Below, in pieces: positions 12,801 to 21,800 of a DNA stretch of 64,000 nucleotides; the stretch's first letter is position 1; each line of letters starts with the position of its first letter. This stretch comes from Pteria penguin (lineage: Eukaryota; Mollusca; Bivalvia; Pterioida; Pteriidae): positions 558,001 to 622,000 of the forward strand of contig CM068588.1 in assembly GCA_035048485.1 (NCBI GenBank), given 5' to 3'. The translations under genes were made by a program, and so were the position numbers. Under the pieces are notes generated by a model. It made no database searches, was not told the origin of the DNA, and saw nothing but the letters and a program-made list of their open reading frames with translations.

Positions 12801-15800
12801 ATATTTTAAAGAATGAATTTGACAAAGTTGTAGTCCCTAACTACTCATTTGACAAAATGAGTTTTGTTACAAGACCTCATAATTTTTCTATACCTGATAT
12901 CATAGCGTTTCAAGAGCCTTGTTACAATCAGTTGAATTTCATATAAAAATAAATAGACTAAGCGGTGTTGAAGTATATCAGTATGATACACCTATAATCG
13001 AATGTCACATTTACCTAGATGCTTATACATTGTACATGTACCATTACAAAAGTATCCAGTGATCATAACAAGAAACTGTCAAAGAAGGCATGACCAGATT
13101 GCAATGAAACAAGCTAAATGCAAAATCAATCTATTTTCTCTGAAGCATGACATCAAGGTTAAGGTCACCAAATTTCGCATCAGTGAAGAGCTCATCAATG
13201 CGTACAGAACTATCAAGTTTGACATAGGTATGGCATGTAAGAATCAAACTACATAAATGCAAACTGTTGAATAAGTTGATACCAGACAGATAGACAGACT
13301 TATCCAATTCATACCAGTAGACCTGTCCTGCCTTGCAGTCATTTGTTATTTACAGAAACCAAAACACAGAAACAACACTAATTTTTTTCTCTTGGGGGCA
13401 CTCAAGAGTTGACCGGCACACCTGAAGCAGTGCTCTTAAAAACTTAAAACTTTGCCAAGTAAAAACACTGTATACATGTAGTGCATCCAGGAGTCTTTGA
13501 GACAAAGGAGGGCTGAGAGACTGTGAAATGTGTGTTGTTGAGGAGAGAGGGGGAGGAGGGGGTTGTTGCCATATTAATGACAATAATTTTGTAAAAGAGA
13601 TATACATAGAAAAGATGTCACAGAAACAAAAAGGATTAGAATTACCTAAAAAGAACAAAGTGACCTATGCAACAGATCCACCTACCATTCAGTTTTTAGT
13701 GCCTCATCCGAAAGACAAGACACCAATAACCAATTAGTCGGTCTCCAACATATTCAACCTTTCATATATCTGAACATGTTTCAATGAAGAAATGTGAGGA
13801 TACATATATATAAATTGGTGTTCTATCATTATCAATGATTATGACAGTTATTTGCATATTTAATGCAGTTTCCTGTCTTCAACCTTCACATTTTCAGGGT
13901 TCGAAATAGGCAAAATTTTTGGGTCATCAAATGGGCAAATTTAATGAAAAATCGAATGACCTCTACATGTATTATATTAACCGAAATTTTAAGTTGCCCG
14001 AAGAAATTTTTGGTTGTTTTTGACCAATAATTTCAAACCCTGCATTTTATGTTGATAAATTACTTTTTATATATCTTTAATATTTATGTACAAAATGGCA
14101 GTACATGTACACATACGAAAAAATCCATTCATATTAAGTAAAATTAATGCTGTTAATTAATGGAAAAAGAAGTACCAATAATTATGACAAGGTGCTCTAA
14201 TTATAATCAAAGGAAATGTACTGTATTTTATCAGGACTTCATTAAAATAGATATGAATATAAACCTCTACGACTTGCACTAATAAAATATATTGATAGAA
14301 TGGTAATGCGCCATTTTAACACGTAATGTGATAATGGCACAGGATATGCATATCTCATAATCTTAAACTGTTTTCTGATAAATTTATATATTCTGCAGAT
14401 GTGAGATGAATGGCAGAGACATAGATTACTTTCAGAGACAGAAAAGTAGCCGCTACTTCTGGATACATGCTGCACACCCTTTTGTTATGCAAATTAGGTT
14501 TCGCCATGCTTAGTGGTTATAATAACGGGTACTTCTTTAACACTTTCGAACTGAGAGCACTGATAGTCGAGTGGTTACGGTGTCTGTCTGTCTATCACGA
14601 CATTTTACAAGTTCAAATTGCACTCACACATGCAAAAGAAAGAAATTGTTAGCATTGTACCTATTCAAAGTCGTTTCCATTACCTTATACGTTATTAAAT
14701 TTATTTTGAATAGGAAGTTTCTTTTCATTTCATCAAGGACAGAAACCGATTTTAGTCAAGGTCAATTCAGGTAAATCTGCTTCAGTTTACACCTCTTATT
14801 ACCAGATTTTTCTTTAAGCATTTTAAAGCACCATAGACTGTTTCCTTAAGCATTAACCAGAGGTTAAAAGCAGTTAAGAAATCGGCCAATCTTAATTAAT
14901 GTAATTTTACTATAAGCAGAAAAGAATCTTGGGCAAACTGACCACAGAAAATGCACCTAAAAAGGTGTTAGATAATAAATTACTGCTTTGTTTTCTCCTA
15001 GTGAGACCACATGTTGTCTTTTACTCATTAATTACTGAAACTATTTTCAATTGGTGAAAAATAAAATTTCTCTTCAGAAAAATATAAAAAGGTACAATCT
15101 GATTAAAAACACATCTTTATTTTGCTTCTCTATTTGTCCCAAAGATCTGGTGAAACCCCCTAAGGGTTCAAGTTCTGGTGACCTCTGATGACGTCTCAGT
15201 CATCGAACCGTTATTTCCCATGGCCAATCAGTGACTCGGCTAGGCACGTGATAGTGACGCAATATGTAACAAACACCGTTCAAAAACCACCTTGTGGGTC
15301 ACACATGCTGTGGATGTTAATTTCATCCCTAGGATTTTGTAGCTGATCCACTGATTGGCTGAAAATCAGAGTTCACCAGAACGTGACCCCTTACAGGGTT
15401 TCACCAGATCTTTATATGCAATGGAACAAATAGAGAAGCGGAATAAAGATATGGTTTTAATTAGATTGAAAAAGGTACGAAATATGAGAATATCACTTTT
15501 CTTATCAAATATGAATAAGAGATAATAAAAATTTATTCATATACTGCATATCATACTTAAAAAAATATGAAAATTTTTAAATAACTGGTGTCACATGACT
15601 ATGGCACTAACAACAATGTACCACAGTGGACATTCACGGACCCCTGAAATTCAGAGGTGAGACCAGGTGCCCGGGAGGAGTGAGCGTCTCCTGTTTTGCT
15701 AGTCACACCCGCCATAAATGCCCTGACATACAAACAAAACAATATAATGCAGCACTGTATATATACATGAATGTGAATTACCACTGTGTAGAAAGTGTCA

Positions 15801-18532
15801 CAGTCACATAACATCAGGAAAAAGGGTATAATAACACTTATAATGACAAAAAGCAAATATCTATAACCTACATACCATATATATATGAGACTGCACTAAG
15901 TTATTGAATTATTCAGTGTTGTTTTCACACCTATTTGTACACAATCAACATCAGCGACTCTGATCAGATAAAAAAAAATGTTGCCGAGATACTAGGTGTG
16001 TGGTGCAATATTTGCAACAAGTTGATGGATAAAAAATACACAGACTATTTACTGAATATTTATAACCCTGCAAACAAAACATTGTCATGTGAAATACAAT
16101 AAATAGTAGAAAATGTTGTGACAATGACATCGTCAAGTGCCTGCTTGTATACCCCACGTCCTAGAAATGGCATCTTATTAAGGGAGGTCATTTGCTACTA
16201 AAATTACGGTGGATTAAAGATTTCAAGCGTCAGATCATATTTTCATTACTTAACAGTCTTATCTGAGACTTATTCTTTAGTCGATTCTTTAAAACATTGT
16301 GATATGATGGTTATGTCCTCTCCAAGTGAAAATTCATGTAGAACAACATGGCAGATGGCCGTTGTTTACATCTGGGCTACTCAGACAGGTAGCTTATGCC
16401 AGTATTCTGCCAAGAGCTGAGGAGGAGTTTCCGGTCTCTGAAAGTAGTCTATGTTTCTGGAAACAGTGTTTTTGAAACCAGTGACAGTAAGGCCCATTGA
16501 AAGTAGTATCCACGGCGCTGTGTAACGTAATATGGCTTCGTTGGAAATGTCATCAGGGATTACCCTTGTTATTTGTACGTGTCAGTTTGGATAAACCCTG
16601 GGAGTTATGTTCCGAATGGCAGTTGAAATCAAGGCATGGAATGTTATATTTTGGGTATATGATGTTCATACGGATTCCCCACTTGCTTGTCAGCATAAAT
16701 AGCTCGTCTGAAGTGAAAGTTTGCCGTTTAACCAAAGGTAATTATCATATACCTACTTTTAGATGAAATAAATTAGTAGAATAGGCATTCATCTAGAGTA
16801 ACTGATGTTAAAATGCAAATAATATCGCTGTATTCATAATACATTTTGCCGTTTGTGAGTTGCCCTTCGCAAAAAAAGGAATGATAACTCTTACGAGTGC
16901 CAAATACACGTTTCAGTAACCTGCAAAGAATGTCAGAAATTAACGAGTATTGACCGATGATAATCCCCTTTTCATACAGGGACTCATAATATTAATAGAC
17001 TATCAACAGTATTAAAAGGTAATAATGCAAAAATCTGAAAGTGAAAGTGGTTTAAACATTGAGATGAGACTGAGGTCAGCAAGGAAATTCAGGACTTAGG
17101 GAACAGATTAGCTGAATTCTCTCACTGACTGATGACTGACTGAGTGACTCAGAATTATGCCAGTTATTCATTTATTGACAAACACTACAGATGAGTTTCA
17201 AATCTAATAGAACAATGTGATGAAAGATACAGATATTCTGTCATGATTAGGTGTGTGAGATTCTGACACCCCCCCCCCCCCCTAAAAATAAAGAAAAATC
17301 CTGCATCCACCACGCTAGTAATTGCTACTGTGTTGCTATTATTTGTTAGGCATGAATGTACATGTACATGTGTAGACATAAAATAGCAAGACAGCATACT
17401 GCATAGTAAAACAGTGCCAGTAATTGAGAGACTGAGTTGTAAATATTGTATACATATCACACTTATCATATATGATACAGACCCCCCCCCCCTTCCCCAA
17501 ACAGTTGGACTTTGTTGCCATCGGGGCATCAGTGTTTCACAAACACATCTTGTTTATACTGTTTTTCTGTTGCCTACAGTTTTTTTCTATGCTGTTTTAT
17601 CCGCAAAAGCCTTACCCTGGGTACATTTATAGCACTGTAGCTCCATAACCTTACAAGATACAGATAAATGTTGACATAAATGGTTTGCAAATTTGAATTC
17701 AGCATGCTTTTTCATGTGATATAGCAGGTTACACTGGATATTTCTTGTTTACCCTTCTCACGTTATAATGCTGACGCCTTTTTTTCAAATAACACATTTG
17801 TTTTCTTTTCGCGTCGACCCACGGGGCGTCTTATATACCCCTATAACACCTGTATCTGAAGAGATAGAGTAAAATCAACTTCAAATCTGAATTCAGCATG
17901 CTCTGTTTATGTATATTACACTTCTCAATTGTTGAAATACCCATTTTATTAAAACCTGTGGTGGTTGCTAATAAAAGTAAGTCAAAAATTGTGCAGTATA
18001 GTAATAGTTTCATGTCTATTATGAGACGGTGTTAGTAAACAAATCAACAAAGAAATATGGCTGATAAATAAATATTACAGAGCATGAAGTGTCCACAGCC
18101 ATACAATCCCTGTCAGTAGGTGTTTTACTTTGAGCTTGACTTTTGTTTTCGAAACCGGGGTAGATCTAAAGGAAACTGAACAATTACAAACAATTTCCAA
18201 CTTTAAAGGAAATTTGAAGATGATTTCCTCTTTAATTATTCAAATGCATAGCCACAAAACAATGATGCTATGTGGGTATTTTGTGAATGACTCATAAGAA
18301 TTATTGACTTTGTTGATGTTTCAGAAAGCGGAAGTAGGAATTAGTGAATGCGAATGTGAAAATCAGGGCTTCTAACAAAGAAGATGCATATATTTAGGAT
18401 ATCTTAATGACTACACAATCTGTTATAATGTACTTCTTATTTGGGACCAAAAAATGCGTAGGTCATACTACAGTGACGGAGAAATCAGCTTACCCTTTCC
18501 TTGTCAGAAATCGGCTCGCCGTAGTCAGCCAT
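710..18532 (-). CDS. CAPZA: F-actin-capping protein subunit alpha (CapZ alpha), complete, 10 coding exons
   Basis: The alpha subunit of the CapZ heterodimer caps barbed ends of actin filaments in the cytoplasm together with the beta subunit. Coding exons in transcript order are 18532-18494, 8778-8715, 7083-7032, 6095-6032, 5748-5678, 4026-3811, 2686-2602, 2411-2340, 1781-1719 and 850-710. They join in phase to 288 aa; human CAPZA1 has 286. Family blocks seen: [15 protein letters not shown] (about residues 23-37), [71 protein letters not shown], and the actin-binding C-terminal tail [20 protein letters not shown] with a TGA at 710-712. All introns are GT-AG. Intron 1 is 9.7 kb and the others are 0.2-1.7 kb. 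The start ATG at 18530-18532 faces NICN1. No clear AATAAA was seen downstream of the stop within the 709 bp before the window edge. Confidence 0.97.
991..1280. repeat. minisatellite in CAPZA intron 9 (69-bp period)
   Basis: The block starting TGTGATTTAGATGGATCGAG at about 994 recurs at about 1063 (69-bp shift) and then decays into shorter GATTTGGATGG copies. It also shows an internal sub-period near 35 bp. The open frame across it is a product of the repeat, not a gene. Confidence 0.85.
1719..1781 (-). CDS. CAPZA: CAPZA coding exon 9
   Basis: Encodes 21 residues, [20 protein letters not shown] then Q (222-242, phase 0 on both sides). The acceptor is TTTTAG and the donor is CAG-GTAAG. A long inverted-repeat element ends only about 27 bp upstream of this acceptor. 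Confidence 0.95.
1808..2092. mobile_element. fold-back/MITE-like element with ~44-bp inverted ends
   Basis: The left arm ends in ACTCGGAATTCACTATATAT followed by CGGTCTCC (to 1852). The right arm starts GGAGACCGATATATAGTGAA (2046 on). The arms are near-perfect reverse complements over about 44 bp, separated by roughly 190 bp of non-coding sequence. It sits in CAPZA intron 8. No transposase ORF. Arm identity this high suggests a young insertion or a structured RNA. Confidence 0.85.
2340..2411 (-). CDS. CAPZA: CAPZA coding exon 8
   Basis: Encodes [20 protein letters not shown] then LNVT (residues 198-221, phase 0 on both sides). The acceptor is TTTTTTAG and the donor is ACG-GTAAG. Confidence 0.95.
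2602..2686 (-). CDS. CAPZA: CAPZA coding exon 7
   Basis: Encodes [18 protein letters not shown] then [10 protein letters not shown] (residues 170-197). It completes the split W codon of the NFWNGRWRS motif. The acceptor is TTTTTAG and the donor is CAG-GTAAAC. Confidence 0.95.
3564..3621. repeat. short tandem repeat, 25-bp unit, ~2.3 copies
   Basis: GAAACCATCAAAGACAGTAT plus GACCG is repeated head to tail in CAPZA intron 6. Confidence 0.85.
3811..4026 (-). CDS. CAPZA: CAPZA coding exon 6
   Basis: The largest coding exon, residues 97-168 plus two bases of codon 169. It contains [10 protein letters not shown] near the start, a central [15 protein letters not shown] stretch, and [12 protein letters not shown] at the end. 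The acceptor is TTTACAG and the donor is TG-GTTAGT. Confidence 0.95.
4310..4433. mobile_element. MITE-like element, copy 1 of the CAGTGGCGGAT family
   Basis: Starts CAGTGGTGGGTTCAG and ends with the inverted GATCTGCCACTG. It has C-rich stretches and an internal AAAAATCCAGATTTGGCA. A second copy with the same interior is at 7622-7765. Non-coding, in CAPZA intron 5. Confidence 0.75.
4662..4816. repeat. fold-back element with ~33-bp inverted arms
   Basis: GATTCTCTGCCCTTCT near the left end pairs with AGAAGGGCAGAGAATC near the right end, and ACTTTTAATATCGG pairs with CCGATATCAAAAG. The loop contains GTTAGGGATAGGGTTAGG, a degenerate TTAGGG-like stretch. Confidence 0.75.
4974..5360. repeat. tandem duplication of a ~195-bp segment
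   Basis: The segment with AAAGTGTGAAAATTAAGAG, AATATTGGTCACCATGAATG and GCTTTCGTCTTGGCAGGGGA occurs twice in direct orientation, beginning near 4974 and near 5174, with few differences. CAPZA intron 5, non-coding. Confidence 0.9.
5678..5748 (-). CDS. CAPZA: CAPZA coding exon 5
   Basis: Encodes residues 74-96 plus two bases: [20 protein letters not shown] then QSF. It ends TG-GTAAG. The split codon joins to W, giving QSFWYDHL, where vertebrates have ISFKFDHL. Confidence 0.95.
6032..6095 (-). CDS. CAPZA: CAPZA coding exon 4
   Basis: Encodes [20 protein letters not shown] and H (residues 53-73). The acceptor is TTTTCAG and the donor is CAC-GTAAG. Confidence 0.95.
6745..6870. mobile_element. 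126-bp fold-back element, CACAAAGAATC-type ends
   Basis: The left arm TGGGCCGTTTCACAAAGAAT continues to ACGTACGATA. The right arm is its reverse complement, TATCGTACGTATGATTCTCT through GTGAAACGGCCCA. The stem is about 33 bp with only one or two mismatches. A possible CAG duplication flanks it. CAPZA intron 3. Confidence 0.85.
7032..7083 (-). CDS. CAPZA: CAPZA coding exon 3
   Basis: Encodes [18 protein letters not shown] (residues 35-52, both end codons split). The acceptor is GTTTCAG and the donor is GG-GTAAG. A SINE lies just upstream in transcript sense, at 7190-7415. Confidence 0.94.
7190..7415 (-). mobile_element. tRNA-derived SINE, minus orientation
   Basis: On the minus strand the head carries an A-box-like TAGCTCAGTGGATGAGG and a B-box-like GGTTCAACTCC. 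A body with GAGACAGTAAAAACTGAGG and TCCCTCACTGCTTCAG-like stretches follows, then the CATCTGCCGGATAC tail region. Same family as the copies at 7972, 20871, 25114, 36098, 49262 and 53908. Confidence 0.8.
7622..7765. mobile_element. MITE-like element, copy 2 of the CAGTGGCGGAT family
   Basis: Begins CAGTGGCGGATTTAGAGGG and ends with the inverted CTGGATCCACCTCTG. G/C-rich runs flank an interior matching the 4310 copy (AAAAATCCAGATTTTGCACC). Non-coding. Confidence 0.8.
7972..8240 (-). mobile_element. tRNA-derived SINE, minus orientation, near-perfect target duplication
   Basis: The tail (GATT)n is on the left and the tRNA-like head (GTGTGGCCTAGTGGATAAGG on the minus strand) is on the right. The B-box-like GGGTTCGACTCC is intact. 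A TTTAAAAAG-containing target duplication (about 12 bp, one mismatch) borders it at about 7958-7970 and 8240-8251. CAPZA intron 2. Confidence 0.85.
8715..8778 (-). CDS. CAPZA: CAPZA coding exon 2
   Basis: Encodes residues 14-34 plus the first base of codon 35: [20 protein letters not shown] and N. The acceptor is TTTTTAG and the donor is ATG-GTAAG. The [12 protein letters not shown] block is diagnostic of CapZ alpha. Confidence 0.95.
9286..9690. repeat. minisatellite, ~26-bp unit, CAPZA intron 1
   Basis: About 14 variable copies of a unit containing GAGAGTGAATTGCAGACCAC. Copies differ by substitutions and small indels. It is not related to the neighbouring exon boundary. Confidence 0.9.
10970..11053. 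repeat. short tandem repeat, ~22-bp unit, 4 copies
   Basis: AACGGGCTACAGGTGCCTTA is repeated four times in CAPZA intron 1, with one copy interrupted by an extra CAGCCTA. Confidence 0.85.
11167..11256. repeat. 90-bp hairpin, ~40-bp stem and ~9-nt loop
   Basis: TCAGACCTATACATGCTCCT followed by GTTTTCT pairs with AGAAAACAGGAGTGCATATA followed by GGTCTGA. The pairing extends outward to CAATCTAACTGA and its partner. The loop is about CGACATATC. The size fits a pre-miRNA or a small MITE; the sequence cannot separate the two. Confidence 0.7.
11283..11815. repeat. tandem duplication of a ~270-bp segment
   Basis: Two direct copies share GTTGATTTTAGAATCA, AGCCTGCAACATGTTAAGCT, TATGTCATAGTGCATAGTGG and CTTCCTGTATCAATACGAGT, starting near 11283 and near 11573. 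Non-coding, CAPZA intron 1. Confidence 0.9.
11816..15086. other. CAPZA intron 1 stretch without recognised genes
   Basis: AT-rich intron sequence. Several short open frames (12416-12721, 13002-13256, 13350-13658) show no family resemblance and no splice-site context. Around 13650-13735 there is a small fragment with a CATCCGAAAGACA motif like the SINE body. Confidence 0.5.
15087..15477. mobile_element. fold-back element, ~390 bp, inverted ends >70 bp
   Basis: The left arm contains TTGCTTCTCTATTTGT, AAGATCTGGTGAAACCC and TTCTGGTGACCTCTGA. The right arm carries the reverse complements TCAGAGTTCACCAGAA, GGGTTTCACCAGATCTT and ACAAATAGAGAAGC. The outer ends share GGTAC next to A-rich runs. Non-coding, CAPZA intron 1. 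Confidence 0.8.
15478..18493. other. rest of CAPZA intron 1
   Basis: No gene recognised. A C-tract of about 16 nt (near 17270) adjoins a CTGCATCCACCAC stretch that resembles one end of the CAGTGGCGGAT MITE family. A second C-run lies near 17480, followed by GTGTTTCACAAACACA, an interspersed repeat end also seen near 22960. Confidence 0.5.
18494..18532 (-). CDS. CAPZA: CAPZA coding exon 1
   Basis: Encodes residues 1-13, [13 protein letters not shown]. The donor follows AGG (GTAAG at 18493 downward). The MAD start resembles the vertebrate MADFDD start. The 5' UTR limit is not known. Confidence 0.93.
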
Positions 18533-18750
18533 TTTTCCGTCTGTCACGCCTTCTCGGAACTGCATGACGGGAGAGACTTTATTTAAAATAAAAATGTAAA
18601 TTCTTTACATTTTAGCACATGTATAGACGACAATTCTCGTTACGCATTTTTACTTTATTTATTGAATACAGATTCATAATTTAGTACATCAATGTCAAGG
18701 TCATTCGAAAGCGGCTTCATTGACAACAGAAACTGCAGGTGCTTTTTACA
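18533..18750. promoter_or_regulatory. putative bidirectional CAPZA/NICN1 promoter
   Basis: 218 bp separate the two start codons, which point away from each other, so both 5' UTRs and core promoters must lie here or inside upstream non-coding exons. No TATA box at a convincing position was seen. On the CAPZA strand CGGAAAAATGGC overlaps the ATG and resembles the YY1-type AANATGGC start-site motif. This is an inference from spacing; transcription starts are not visible. Confidence 0.65.
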
Positions 18751-18879
18751 ATGACTGACAGACCATTACATTGCAACGTTAAAGTTCCTGTTACCTTGTC
18801 AATAGAAGATAATAAGAATGCTTTTCATTCTGGATGCAGAGTTATTGACATAACGTTTCCTAATATAGGAAATCCAGAG
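18751..18879 (+). CDS. NICN1: NICN1 coding exon 1
   Basis: Encodes residues 1-43, MTDRPLHCNVKVPVTLSIED to IGNPE. The donor is GAG-GTACGT. The start is supported by an upstream in-frame stop 30 bp before the ATG. Confidence 0.92.
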
Positions 18880-21800
18880 GTACGTAATTTTAAAAGTTTT
18901 TAAATATAAATAATGCACTGTCCCTGGGGCCTTATTCACAAAGAATCTTAAGTCTAAGTCTAAGAAATGATACCAATATGGTTGCATGTGTCTTAATTCT
19001 AAGAATTAATAAAAAGTTTCTGTAAACAGTATATCTGACATTAGCTATTCAGTCTGCAAACTTTCGACAATTTCTTAGAATAATGACACATGGTATTTAA
19101 GGTCTCTATTCTTAGACTTAGGCTTAAGTTTCTTTGTGATTAAGACCCCTGATTACTAAATTCTCCAGAAAATTGAACTTGAAGACTTATATTTAAGGCA
19201 TTAAACTATTCCAAAGATGTGTAACGGACGGTATCGGCCCGAATAGCTCAATGGTTTGAGTGTTTTTCTTCATAGCAGAAGGTTCTAAGTTGGATTCCCT
19301 GGTCTGGTTACATCTTTTTTTCTTGCCCAGTCATACTAATTTAAGCCTAGAGCCCAGTTTTAAGTCATGATGTGCCTAGGAGTGCCCAGGACTTTCTCAG
19401 TTGATGAAAGTACAAATTTAAACTTCATGGTCATAATATTTATAAAATATGTCGAACTGTTAAACTTGAAAATGCAGTTTTTTGTGTTGCATTTTAATAA
19501 TGAAATTTGTAGTCATAATATACAGATATCAACACATTGAGAAAAAGCAATCTCACAGTGAATGGATAATTCTTGAGTCTGTAGTACTATGATTTAATTA
19601 AAAGATTAATTAATATTGAATTATATTAAACAAACAAATATGTCAAAAGAAAAGGAAAGCATGAGCTGTATTGAGTATATTTGAACAAGATGTGGATTGG
19701 GTTATATTAATGAATATTTTTATTTCTAGTATATATCACCTTCATCTAGATTTCTATAGTTTAGGGTTAGGTTTAATAATCTCTACGTGGAAAATTGTAC
19801 GTAGGTGCAGTGCTCTTTATTAATGGCATATTAACTCTCAAGCAGCAGAACATTATTTCACACTATTTCTTGTATTAAAAACGAATCTTTGATTGATAAA
19901 AAATGTATTGGTAATGTATATTTAGTCAGTATGGGTTTATCTACATCGTACTGACTTGATTATAACATAACGCAAAGCCTTTGGTGTCCCTAGGAATTTC
20001 TAGGCTTAAAATCGGACTCTAGGCTTAAATTAGTATGACCCTTCTTACCTGTTATATTTCGTGCAGTGGCCGATTCCCTCATGATCATAAGGTGCGTGTT
20101 TGGTAAATGTGCACAGTAAGGGTTTTGATCTTTGGGTTGTTGTGTGTTTCGGTTTCCAGGGTTTGAAACCTCTGACAGGGGAGGATTATGACGGATGGGT
20201 ATAGCTCAGTGGTGAGAGCATTGGCTTTGATAACAGAAGATTATGGGTATGATTCTCGAGTATGGCTACTTCTTCTTCTCCTGCCTATTACAGATTTCAG
20301 ATGTATAGCTTAAACAATATTTCCCTGCATAGATTGAAAATAACAAAGACTCTTTCACGTTAACTGTATGACCAATGTTTTGATTGGCAAAATTATCACT
20401 GTTCCCACAAAATGACATGAAAACATTTGACCAATATTATATATCATCACATCTAAAACTCTACAAGAAATGTAATGACTATTTCCCAATCAAAATGTCA
20501 TTCCTGCAGTGAATATGAAAATTAAGCTCCATGAACACCACAGTAATGACATTTATACTTTTTCATACCCTGCCTTAGAAAGTTGGGAGTACATAGTGAT
20601 ATGCAATTGTTTAATTTGTGTCTGTCTGGTTCTGTTAGTCAAATGTTACATTTTTTTTTTAATCAGACAGGTACTTCTTCAAATGTGAATGATAATATCC
20701 TAGAGAGCTTGCTCAGAAAATCTTTGAGCGACTCTTAGATTATGGAACAAACTCTCTCTTTATTTTCTGTTTGTATTTGAAGACAACCACTTATGATTAA
20801 TTTATTTATTAATTTTGCCCTCTATTTAGGTGACATCATCTTATGAGATAACAAGCCTTGTAAAATGGAGAAGCCGGCGTGGCCTAGAGGTATCGCACCG
20901 GACTCCTGATCGGGAGGCCGGGGTTCGATTCCCGTTCTGGCCATGCCGGTATCCTGTCTATCGGATGAGACAGTAAAAACTGAGGCCCCGTGTCGTGGTA
21001 TGCATGGCACGTAAAAGATCCCTCACTGCTTCAGGTGGGTCCGTTGCAAAGGTCAAAATTTGTATGCCCCGCATCAGGCAGATGCCGTCACCATATACGT
21101 GAAATATTCGTGGTGTGACGTAAAACAAAAATCAATCAATCAATCAATGTAAAATGGAGTTTTAACTTTAACCCTAATGTCTTTTTGAATTTACAGAGAG
21201 GCAAAGCCCCAATGTCATTTTGTGAGAGGGTAAAATGTGACTTTCATTTACAGCTAACAATTAAAAAAACCAATAATGATCAGCTATTATATATCTAATT
21301 TACTTGAATTTGTTTTGATATCTAATATTGCTTTAATATAAGCCATACTGAGGAATATTGCCTATATGATACCAGTATATAAATGGTGAAGAGAACCAAA
21401 CATTTTGGCATATTGAAAAGAATAACAACTTGATATTTTATTTCATTGTTCCAATTCTGGTCTCTTCACTTATTCCTCACACAGATAGCTTTCTATTAAT
21501 AATGTTTCCATTTTGATCACTTAGAGGGAATTTAATCATATCTTTTTATAACTTATACATATATCATGGGTATTGCTTTTAGCATTTATAATCTATCATT
21601 TTACCTGCTTTATGTATCTTAAGAACAAACTCACATAATATATTTCTGAATTTTGAATACATCACTTGGAATTTAAGATGGTAAAACTTGACAGTCAACA
21701 TGAAATTAATTGATATTCTTGGGCCAATTTTTCGAAACTTTAATCACTGGTTATGCTAACCAGTGCATGGTTAAAATTTGAGAGACAATTACTTTAATAT

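Noticed and set aside
12416..13256. Three plus-strand ORFs of 67-101 aa in CAPZA intron 1
   Set aside because: No recognisable family, low-complexity AT-driven composition, and no supporting splice pattern.
13350..13737. Overlapping ORFs of 102 and 69 aa on opposite strands
   Set aside because: G/C-run-driven frames, with a SINE-body-like fragment at the end. No domain seen.
20877..20950. Functional tRNA gene
   Set aside because: The A and B boxes are good but no acceptor stem forms, and the sequence continues into a SINE body with a target-site duplication. The same holds for 7350-7415, 53908-53980 and 63195-63287.
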